This document shows positions 1 through 5,402 of a stretch of 9,243 bases of DNA, piece after piece. Numbering within the stretch: the first letter of the stretch is position 1; each line of letters starts with the position of its first letter. The stretch is from an uncultured Actinoplanes sp. (GTDB lineage Bacteria; Actinomycetota; Actinomycetes; Mycobacteriales; Micromonosporaceae): assembly GCA_934667465.1 (NCBI GenBank), contig CAKUMG010000160.1:1-9243 (forward strand), written 5' to 3'. The position numbers and the translations under genes are program-made. Under the pieces are notes generated by a model. That model worked only from the letters and a program-made list of their open reading frames with translations, was not told the DNA's origin and searched no databases.

Positions 1-1
1 C

Positions 2-1414
2 TGCATCGAGAAGGACACCGTGCCGGGCCGCCGCGACGTGCGCCGGCTCTGCGAGATCCTGCTCGGCGGCGACCGGATCGGCCAGGTCGGCTATGACGCC
101 CTGCCCCCGCTCGCCCGCGACGTCTTCGACCGGCTCGCCCCGCTCGGGCTCAACCTCGAGCAGCGCAGCATCCAGCGGGCGCTGCTCGACCTCGCCGCCC
201 GGCCGGAGCTCGCCGCGTGCTCGCAGCTGCTCTGGATGCTCCGCTATCTGCTGCCCGACCAGGCCGTCCGGCCGATCATGGGCTCCCGGCGCCTCGGCGA
301 GAAGCACATCCAGGAGAGCTGGGACCTCGACCTCGGCCGCCACCAGCGCAGCATCATCGAGCTGGGCTACGAGGGCGTGACCGTCGAGCAGGTGCTCGAG
401 CAGCGCCTGCGCCGCGACGCGTGGGACCCGAAGGCGACCGCCGCCACCGGGCTCAAGGCCGTGGAGCACTCGCTGCTGTTCCTGCGCAGCCCGCGCCTCA
501 CCGACGAGCTCGGCACCCGCGCGGTGGAGCTGCTCGCCGCCGAGCGCACGGTCGACGAGGCGCCGGCGGTGCTGCGCCGCATCCGCCGGCTGCTCGCCCA
601 CTACCGGGCCACCGTCCCGGTGCTGCCCGCCTGGTGCGAGCGCTTCGTCACCGGCGGCTACGCGCATTACTGCACCCTGCTGCCCACGGCGTTCGTCGAC
701 GAGGACACCGGGGCCCGGCAGGTCGGCGCGATGCTCGGCTTCCTGTTCAGCATGGAGAGCCTCGCGCTGTCGCTGGGCTGCGACCGCACGCAGCTGGAGC
801 TCGCCGTCCGCCAGGCGCACCCGGAGGCCCCGGCCAAGGTGGCCCTGCTCTGGGCGGCCCGCCACCAGCTCGGCGCGCTCCCGCTCTCCGGCCTGCGGGA
901 CCGCGTCGACGACCTGCTCGGCAACCCGCTCGTCGTCCCGGCCGTCCCGCAGTATGTGAGCGGCTTCGTGCAGGCCCTCGAACCGGTGCCCCGGCTGGCG
1001 CCGTTCGTGGTGGAGACGCTCTCCAAGGCGTTCGGCCGGCTCCCCGACCGGGTGCTGCTGCCCTGGCTCCCGACGCTGATCACCACGCTCAAGGACCAGG
1101 CGGCGGAGCTGGTGCCGGTCCTCACCCGCGAGGCGGGCCGGACGTTCCCGGGTGCCCTCGCCGCGCTGGACGCGTGGACCGCCCCCTGGGACAAGACGGG
1201 TGCACCGGCCGCGCCGCGGGCCGCCCCGGCGACGAGTGCCGCCGGCGCGTTCCTGGCCGCGCATCCCGCCGCCACGGACGCGGTGGCGGAGCTGCTCGGC
1301 TGCTCGGGCGAGTGGACCGCCCTCGCGGAGGCGCCGCGGACCTCCGAGGTGGCCGCGCTGCTCGCGACGTGGCCCGAGAGCACCGAGGCGGTGATGGACC
1401 TGATCGGAAGCTAG
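2..1414 (+). CDS. Unrecognised helical protein, 5'-truncated by the window edge
   Basis: The frame is open from base 2 (C-I-E-K-D-T) to a TAG stop at 1412-1414, so about 470 residues are visible and the true start is probably upstream. A GTG at 20 is the first possible start inside the window, but nothing marks it as real because the frame continues to the edge without a stop. The product is rich in Leu, Ala and Arg and appears almost wholly alpha-helical. No signal peptide, membrane segment, metal-binding cluster or nucleotide-binding motif is visible. The last ~60 residues follow an Ala/Pro-rich linker (about residues 395-412) and look like a small separate helical tail. I do not recognise the family. 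Helical scaffold proteins encoded beside MoxR ATPase/VWA gene sets are one possibility, but I see no diagnostic motif. The stop overlaps that of the convergent gene. Coding is strongly supported; function is unknown. Confidence 0.8.
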   Translation, partial: CIEKDTVPGRRDVRRLCEILLGGDRIGQVGYDALPPLARDVFDRLAPLGLNLEQRSIQRALLDLAARPELAACSQLLWMLRYLLPDQAVRPIMGSRRLGEKHIQESWDLDLGRHQRSIIELGYEGVTVEQVLEQRLRRDAWDPKATAATGLKAVEHSLLFLRSPRLTDELGTRAVELLAAERTVDEAPAVLRRIRRLLAHYRATVPVLPAWCERFVTGGYAHYCTLLPTAFVDEDTGARQVGAMLGFLFSMESLALSLGCDRTQLELAVRQAHPEAPAKVALLWAARHQLGALPLSGLRDRVDDLLGNPLVVPAVPQYVSGFVQALEPVPRLAPFVVETLSKAFGRLPDRVLLPWLPTLITTLKDQAAELVPVLTREAGRTFPGALAALDAWTAPWDKTGAPAAPRAAPATSAAGAFLAAHPAATDAVAELLGCSGEWTALAEAPRTSEVAALLATWPESTEAVMDLIGS

Positions 1415-2340
1415 AGGTGGGGGAGGACCTCGGCCGCCAGGAGGTCGAGGTGGTCGAGGTCGGCCAGGTCGCGGTGCCGCACGTAGACGCGGGTCGCGCC
1501 CAGGGCGGCGTACTCGGCGATGCGGTCGGCCACCTCGGCCGGTGAGCCGGAGATGACCGGCTCGGGCGGGAGGTAGGAGGGCGCCGTGAGGAGCTCGCGG
1601 CGGCGGCGGACCTCGGATTCCGTGCGGCCGCAGGCCACCGCCAGGCCCACCGACAGCGTCAGGGGCGGCTTGGTGCGGCCGTGCTGCTCGCACGCCTCGC
1701 GGACGCGCGAGAAGAGCTCGGCGGTCCGGTCGGGCGGCGTGAACGGGGCGTTGTACTCGTCGGCGTGCCGCGCGGCGAGGAAGGGGGTCCGCTTGGCGCC
1801 GCGGCCGCCGACGATGATCGGCGGGCCCGGGCGCTGGGCCGGCTTCGGAAGGGCGGGCGCGTCGGCCAGGGTGTAGTGGCTGCCCGCGTACGAGAAGGTC
1901 TGTCCGTCCGGGGTGGACCAGAGGCCGGTGACGATGTCGAGCTGCTCGGCGAGGCGGTCGAAGCGCTCGCGCGGCGTCGCGAACGGGATGCCCCAGGCGG
2001 CGTGTTCCTTGCCGAACCAGCCGGCACCGAGCCCGAAGTCCAGGCGCCCGGCGCTCATCAGGTCGACCTGGGCCGCGCTGATCGCCGTGACCGCCGGGTG
2101 CCGGAACGTCGCGGCGGCCAGCAGCACGCCGAGCCGGATCGTGCGGGTCTCGCGGGCCAGCGCGCCCAGCGTCACCCACGTGTCGGTCGGGCCGGGCAGC
2201 CCGTCGGAGGGGTGCATCGGCAGATAGTGGTCGGCCCGGAACCAGCCCTCGAAGCCCGCCGCCTCCGCATGCCGCGCGGACCGCAGCTGCTCCTCGTAGG
2301 TGGCGCCCCGGTGCGGCTCGGTGTACAGGCTCACGCGCAT
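1411..2340 (-). CDS. LLM class F420-dependent oxidoreductase (luciferase-like, TIGR03560-type)
   Basis: A 309-residue, single-domain bacterial-luciferase-like TIM barrel, the usual length for the family. Visible motifs include the N-terminal strand MRVSLYTEPH, then RADHYLPM (35-42), the RHPAV motif (80-84), the SAGRLDFGLGAGW segment (96-108) and the GPPIIVGGRG phosphate-binding-like strand (172-181). It ends in ATRVYVRHRDLADLDHL, typical of the TIGR03560 subfamily. Such enzymes use F420 (some use FMN) as hydride carrier in the cytosol; the substrate cannot be read from sequence. The ATG at 2340 is chosen because homologues begin at MRVSLYTEP. The longer GTG start at 2397 would add 19 residues not typical of the family and would swallow a likely operator. 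No Shine-Dalgarno precedes the ATG, so the transcript may be leaderless. It is divergent from an ABC importer operon and convergent with gene 1, sharing CTAG as the stop site. Confidence 0.93.
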   Translation of the reverse strand: MRVSLYTEPHRGATYEEQLRSARHAEAAGFEGWFRADHYLPMHPSDGLPGPTDTWVTLGALARETRTIRLGVLLAAATFRHPAVTAISAAQVDLMSAGRLDFGLGAGWFGKEHAAWGIPFATPRERFDRLAEQLDIVTGLWSTPDGQTFSYAGSHYTLADAPALPKPAQRPGPPIIVGGRGAKRTPFLAARHADEYNAPFTPPDRTAELFSRVREACEQHGRTKPPLTLSVGLAVACGRTESEVRRRRELLTAPSYLPPEPVISGSPAEVADRIAEYAALGATRVYVRHRDLADLDHLDLLAAEVLPHL

Positions 2341-2360
2341 GGCCGCTGACGGTAGCGGCC
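2341..2360. promoter_or_regulatory. Inverted repeat GGCCGCT-N6-AGCGGCC abutting the LLM start codon
   Basis: Perfect 7-bp arms with a 6-nt loop end exactly at the base before the ATG at 2340. If transcribed, the hairpin would occupy the ribosome-binding position; if the transcript is leaderless, it would be a second operator covering the -10. Either reading suggests control at the start of this gene, but chance in GC-rich DNA is possible. Confidence 0.35.
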
Positions 2361-2378
2361 GGAACCGTTGCGCCGCAA
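2349..2378 (-). promoter_or_regulatory. Candidate promoter of the LLM oxidoreductase, possibly leaderless
   Basis: On the minus strand TTGCGG (2378-2373) and TACCGT (2354-2349) are separated by 18 nt and resemble -35 and -10 hexamers of the main sigma factor. The predicted start of transcription (about 2342) is within 2 nt of the ATG at 2340. This agrees with the lack of a Shine-Dalgarno sequence and with the leaderless transcripts common in actinomycetes. It rests on pattern only. Confidence 0.35.
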
Positions 2379-2380
2379 CG
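2366..2380. promoter_or_regulatory. Perfect palindrome CGTTGCG-C-CGCAACG, candidate operator
   Basis: Two 7-bp arms match perfectly around one central base. The site overlaps the candidate -35 of the LLM oxidoreductase and lies in the 165-bp region shared with the divergent ABC importer operon. A dimeric repressor binding here could control either or both genes. No regulator gene adjoins, so the binding protein is unknown. Confidence 0.45.
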
Positions 2381-2505
2381 CAAAGAGCCGCGTACACCCA
2401 CCTCGATCATCGATCAATCAATCCCGGCGCCGAATCGGTTCTCCCGGACCGGATCGTGCCCTACGCTCTGCCGCAATTCAGTCCAGTGTGGAGATCGGCG
2501 GGGCG

Positions 2506-3507
2506 ATGAGGAAGCTGATGACGGCGGCGGTGGCCGCGCTCACGGCGGTGGCGGTGGGCGGGTGCGGCGGCAGCGACGGCGAGGCCGGCGATGGGGGTGC
2601 GCTGCGGGAGGTGCGCTATCTCACCGCCTTCAACGCGTTCGGCCGGGAGGCGTACGCGTTCGTGGCCGACGAGAAGGGCTACTTCCGCGAGCAGGGGCTC
2701 GACGTCGAGATCTCCATCGGCGCGGGCTCCGGCGAGAACATGGCCGCGCTGGCCGGCGGCGCCGCCGACTTCGCCCCGGTGGACTCGACCGGCTACCTCC
2801 TCCTCAAGGGCTCCGGCAAGGTCACCGGCATCACGGCGGTCGGCGCCGTCCAGCAGAAGTCGATGGTCGGCATCATGACCCTGGAGGGCAGCGGCGTCGC
2901 CTCGCCCCGGGACCTCGAGGGCCGGGTGATGGGCGACCAGGAGGGCGCTACCACCACGATCCTGTTCCCGACCTACGCCAAGCTCGCGAACATCGACCCC
3001 GCGAAGGTCGAGATCACGCCGATCAACGCCGGGGAGCTGGCCGGCGCGCTCGGCGCCGGGAAGGTCGACGCGATCGGGCAGTTCGTCGTCGGCAAACCCC
3101 TGATCGAGAAGGCGGCCGGCGGGAAGAAGGCGGTGTCACTGCCGTTCAGCGACGTGCTCACCGACCTGTACGGGCACTTCCTGCTCACCTCGGACAAGCT
3201 CGCCGCCGAGGACCCCGAGCTGGCGCGCAAGTTCACGGCCGCGCTGCTCAAGGGCATGGACTACGCGCTCGCGAACCCGGCCGAGGCGGGGCGGATCCTC
3301 AACGAGGCCCAGCCCGAGACGGATGCGCAGGTCGCGGCGGCGGAGCTGGAGATCATGGCCGCGTACGCGAAGGGCGACGCCACGAAGCTCGGCGTGGTCG
3401 ACACCGCGCGGGTGCAGCGGGTCATCGGCGTCCTCGAGGGCGCGGGCACGATGCCGGCCGGCAAGAAGCCCGCGGACTTCCTGAGCCTCGACCTGATCCC
3501 GCAGTGA
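2506..3507 (+). CDS. ABC importer substrate-binding lipoprotein (SsuA/TauA/NMT1-THI5-like)
   Basis: A 333-residue solute-binding lipoprotein anchored outside the membrane that delivers ligand to the permease encoded next. The start is a basic MRK, then a hydrophobic stretch (about 5-17) and the lipobox V-G-G-C with Cys20 as the predicted lipid-modified residue, then a Gly/Ser/Asp-rich tether. The mature part has hallmarks of the sulfonate/nitrate/THI5-like fold: FVADEKGYFREQGLDVEI (52-69), GENMAALAGGAADFAPVDS, a region around DQEGATTT, and the GALGAGKVDAI segment. The ATG at 2506 is preferred because signal peptide and lipobox follow at normal distance; the frame is open upstream to a GTG at 2368 but the added 46 residues are arginine-rich and unlike a signal sequence. 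A GGAG lies 12 nt upstream. Ligand class (sulfonate, pyrimidine, aromatic or other) cannot be decided. The stop overlaps the permease start. Confidence 0.93.
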   Translation: MRKLMTAAVAALTAVAVGGCGGSDGEAGDGGALREVRYLTAFNAFGREAYAFVADEKGYFREQGLDVEISIGAGSGENMAALAGGAADFAPVDSTGYLLLKGSGKVTGITAVGAVQQKSMVGIMTLEGSGVASPRDLEGRVMGDQEGATTTILFPTYAKLANIDPAKVEITPINAGELAGALGAGKVDAIGQFVVGKPLIEKAAGGKKAVSLPFSDVLTDLYGHFLLTSDKLAAEDPELARKFTAALLKGMDYALANPAEAGRILNEAQPETDAQVAAAELEIMAAYAKGDATKLGVVDTARVQRVIGVLEGAGTMPAGKKPADFLSLDLIPQ

Positions 3508-4280
3508 CCGGGCGGGTCACGACGCGTCTGCTCGGCGTCGCCCTGCCCGTCGCGACGCTGGTGGTGCTGGTGGCCGCGTGGTCGGTGCTGATCCGGGTCT
3601 ACGACGTGCCGCCGCAGGTGGTGCCCGCGCCGGAACAGGTGGCGGGCGAGCTGTTCCGGCTACCGGAGTATCTGCTCCGGCAGTCCTGGTACACCCTGCG
3701 CGAGGTCTGGACGGGCTTCGCCATCGCCGTGGTGATCGGCGTCGGCCTGGCGCTGGGCATCGCGTCGACGTGGTGGATCGACCGGGCCGTGTCTCCGATC
3801 CTGGTCGGCTTCAACGCGATCCCGAAGATCGCCGTCGGCCCGATGCTGGTGCTGTGGTTCGGCTTCGGCATGGAACCGAAGATCTTCGTGGTGGTCCTGC
3901 TCTGCTTCTTCCCGATCGTGCTCTCGACGGTGGCGGGGCTGCGCTCGACCCCGGCCGAGCTGATCGACCTGGCCCGGTCGCTGGACGCGTCGAAGATCAA
4001 GACCTTTCTGACGGTACGGGTCCCCTGGGCGCTCCCGCAGTTCTTCACCGGCCTGAAGCTGGCGGTCTCGCTCGCGTTCGTCGGCGCGGTCGTGGGCGAG
4101 TTCATCGGTGGCGGGCGGGACGGCATCGGGTACGTCATCGTCTCGTCCAAGGCGCAGATCCAGACGGCGCTCGCCTTCGCGGGCATCTTCCTGCTGGCCC
4201 TGATGAGTATCGCCTCGTACTACCTCGTCGTGGCCGCCGAACGCCTGCTCCTCCCCTGGGCCCGCGCCACCACGTCCTGA
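3504..4280 (+). CDS. ABC importer permease (SsuC/TauC-like, binding-protein-dependent)
   Basis: A 258-residue inner-membrane permease. Hydrophobic segments lie near residues 9-30, 70-90, 98-120, 126-146, 183-200 and 224-246, giving about six helices. The cytoplasmic EAA-like loop that docks the ATPase is visible at about 151-185 ([20 protein letters not shown] followed by [15 protein letters not shown]). The neighbouring motifs [17 protein letters not shown] and [10 protein letters not shown] are typical of the SsuC/TauC/nitrate permease group. The GTG start at 3504 overlaps the upstream TGA as GTGA, indicating translational coupling with the lipoprotein; the frame is open far upstream, so this overlap decides the start. 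Length is normal. The usual cognate ATPase gene is absent on both sides, so the transporter must borrow one from elsewhere, or an ATPase was lost. Confidence 0.93.
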   Translation: MTGRVTTRLLGVALPVATLVVLVAAWSVLIRVYDVPPQVVPAPEQVAGELFRLPEYLLRQSWYTLREVWTGFAIAVVIGVGLALGIASTWWIDRAVSPILVGFNAIPKIAVGPMLVLWFGFGMEPKIFVVVLLCFFPIVLSTVAGLRSTPAELIDLARSLDASKIKTFLTVRVPWALPQFFTGLKLAVSLAFVGAVVGEFIGGGRDGIGYVIVSSKAQIQTALAFAGIFLLALMSIASYYLVVAAERLLLPWARATTS

Positions 4281-4311
4281 CCCACCCCCACGGTCCGGCA
4301 ACGATGGCCCC

Positions 4312-4421
4312 GGCCCCGGCGGTGGCGTCCGGCCCCGGTGGTGGCGGCCCCGGTGGTGGCGCCTGGCCCCGGTGGTGGCGCCTGGCCCCGGTGGTGGCGT
4401 CCGGCCCGGGTGGTGTCGCCC
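4312..4421. repeat. 19-nt tandem array in the convergent spacer
   Basis: About six units of consensus GGCCCCGGTGGTGGCGYCY. Full units occur at 4312-4330, 4346-4364, 4365-4383 and 4384-4402; the copy at 4331-4345 is shortened to 15 nt and the copy at 4403-4421 is diverged. The period is not a multiple of three and no convincing gene covers it, so it is non-coding, lying just after the permease stop. Confidence 0.8.
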
Positions 4422-4457
4422 CGGCAGCAACATCGGGCCGCAGTGGTGGCCTGGTGC

Positions 4458-4498
4458 GGACCGGTCCGGCTTCCCGCCGTGGGAAGGGGGACCGGTCC
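4458..4498. terminator. Long imperfect inverted repeat, possible terminator
   Basis: The arms 4458-4475 (GGACCGGTCCGGCTTCCC) and 4481-4498 pair at 16 of 18 positions around a 5-nt loop GCCGT. Each arm contains the self-complementary decamer GGACCGGTCC. It lies about 180 nt after the permease stop between convergent genes and has no T-run. It may end transcription from the importer operon, or be a relic of a repeat element. Confidence 0.5.
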
Positions 4499-4594
4499 GA
4501 TGCTGCCGCCGGTCCGATGCTGCCGCCGGCTCGGGGGAGCCGCCGGCTCGGGGGAGCCGCCGGCTCGGGGGAGCCGCCGGCCCGGGACGCCGCC
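4494..4594. repeat. Composite 17-nt tandem array with two unit types
   Basis: Two units of GGTCCGATGCTGCCGCC (4494-4510, 4511-4527) are followed in the same register by three units of GGCTCGGGGGAGCCGCC (4528-4544, 4545-4561, 4562-4578) and a 16-nt variant (4579-4594). All share GG at the start and GCCGCC at the end. Each second-type unit forms, with the preceding base, a CGGCTC-GGGG-GAGCCG hairpin, giving three small hairpins in a row. The period is not a multiple of three, so the array is unlikely to be coding. Confidence 0.8.
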
Positions 4595-4619
4595 GGCACC
4601 GGGTAACTGCCGGTGCCGG
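4593..4619. terminator. Bidirectional hairpin terminator between permease and PEBP gene
   Basis: A perfect 10-bp stem (CCGGCACCGG / CCGGTGCCGG) closes a 7-nt loop. It lies 16 nt beyond the stop of the minus-strand PEBP gene and downstream of the convergent importer operon. No T-tract follows, as is common for actinomycete terminators. Position and perfect pairing support the call. Confidence 0.65.
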
Positions 4620-4635
4620 GGCTGCGGTGGCCCGG

Positions 4636-5249
4636 TCAGGCGGCGGGGGTTTCGGCCGTGGCCACGATGGTGGCGCGGCCGAGGATGTGGCCGGCCATGG
4701 TGAAGCCCAGGAAGGCCGGCGTCGCCTCGGCGGGCACCGGAAGCTCCGCGATCCCGAGGGCGTGCACGGTGATGTAGTAGCGGTGCTCGCCGTGGCCGGC
4801 GGGCGGGGCGGCGCCGATGTACTGCGGGCGTCGTTGGGCAGCTGGATCGCGCCCTCCGGCAGCCCGGAACCGGAAGCGGACCCGGACCCGGCTTCGGACC
4901 CGGACCCGGCTTCGGACCCGGACCCGGCTTCGGACCCGGACCCGGCTTCGGACCCGGACCCGGCGCCTGCGGGCAGGGTGGTGACGGTGGCCGGGATGTT
5001 GAAGACGGCCCAGTGCCAGAAGCCGGACATCGTCGGCGCGTCCGCGTCGTAGACGGTCACGGCGAAGCTCTTGGTGCCCTCGGGCGCGCCCGACCAGGTC
5101 AGGTCGGGGGAGATGTCCTGGCCGCCGGGGACGCCGAAGACGCCGGAGTGCTGGGCCGGGGGCAGGGTCCCGCCGTCGGTGGCGGCGGCGCTGGTGACCG
5201 TGAAGCTGGGGACCTGGGGGAGGCGGGCGAACGGGTCGGTGGCGGTCAT
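4636..5249 (-). pseudogene. PEBP family protein (YbhB/YbcL, Raf-kinase-inhibitor-like), frameshifted, with a repeat insert
   Basis: The ATG at 5249 has a good AGGAG 10 nt upstream. Residues 1-142 show the PEBP core: [18 protein letters not shown], then DADAP (68-72) and FWHW (77-80), which help form the anion-binding pocket. After LPNDAR (codon 142 ends at 4824) the frame is lost. The family sequence resumes in another frame as [17 protein letters not shown], carrying the second pocket motif, and runs to a TGA at 4638-4636. Rejoining needs one extra base, giving about 204 residues. The family is usually about 150-180; the excess is a Gly/Ser/Glu/Ala linker (about 95-129) encoded by an 18-nt minisatellite. 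Unrepaired, the first frame has no stop until 3660. PEBP proteins bind phospholipid or anionic ligands; bacterial roles are poorly defined. Either a true pseudogene or a sequencing error: the conserved downstream half suggests recent loss or an error. It is divergent from an MmyB-like regulator. Confidence 0.85.
4878..4967 (-). repeat. 18-nt in-frame minisatellite encoding GSGSEA repeats
   Basis: Four identical 18-nt units (plus-strand GGACCCGGACCCGGCTTC) occupy 4878-4949, followed by a fifth with altered last bases (4950-4967); the preceding bases 4867-4877 look like a degenerate partial copy. Read on the minus strand each unit encodes Glu-Ala-Gly-Ser-Gly-Ser. Because 18 is a multiple of three, copy-number change would alter linker length without breaking the frame. 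Confidence 0.92.
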
Positions 5250-5279
5250 GGTGACGGCGCTCCTGGGGAAGGAAGTGGT

Positions 5280-5292
5280 GTGTTGCGAACAC
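5280..5292. promoter_or_regulatory. Palindrome GTGTT-GCG-AACAC in the PEBP/regulator divergent region
   Basis: Perfect 5-bp arms flank a 3-nt centre in the 153-bp spacer between the two divergent starts (5249 and 5403). Autoregulating XRE-type repressors often bind such sites, so it is a candidate operator. No convincing -10/-35 pair was found for either gene, and a 5-bp arm is short enough to occur by chance. Confidence 0.3.
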
Positions 5293-5402
5293 CAGCAAGC
5301 CTGCGACCTGCGGCGACGGGGAGGGAGATCCTCGGCATCCTGGTGCCCGGAGTGCCACCCTCACCCGATGACGACCGGCCGCGCGGGGCGCAGACTGGGA
5401 TC

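Noticed and set aside
217..1545. Long open frame on the plus strand overlapping gene 1 and running into the LLM gene
   Set aside because: The product is a Pro/Arg/Gly/Ala-rich shadow typical of alternative frames in GC-rich DNA, with no family features, and it lies over a better coding frame.
2341..2397. Longer N-terminus for the LLM oxidoreductase from the GTG at 2397
   Set aside because: The family starts at MRVSLYTEP; the extra 19 residues do not fit and cover operator-like palindromes.
2368..2505. Upstream extension of the lipoprotein frame to a GTG at 2368
   Set aside because: It would put 46 arginine-rich residues before a perfectly placed signal peptide and lipobox.
2401..2505. TPP or other riboswitch before the THI5-like binding protein
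   Set aside because: The leader is too short and shows none of the conserved TPP-riboswitch segments.
3660..4823. Minus-strand continuation of the first PEBP frame to 3660
   Set aside because: After the frameshift it reads as low-complexity Pro/Arg/Thr sequence through the repeat arrays and antisense to the permease; the genuine PEBP C-terminus is in another frame.
4820..4832. Programmed ribosomal frameshift in the PEBP gene
   Set aside because: No slippery heptamer is seen at the junction, and the family is not known to use recoding; mutation or sequencing error is simpler.
5013..5402. Upstream extension of the regulator frame to 5013
   Set aside because: It would overlap the PEBP coding region antisense and add sequence without family resemblance before the normal N-terminus.
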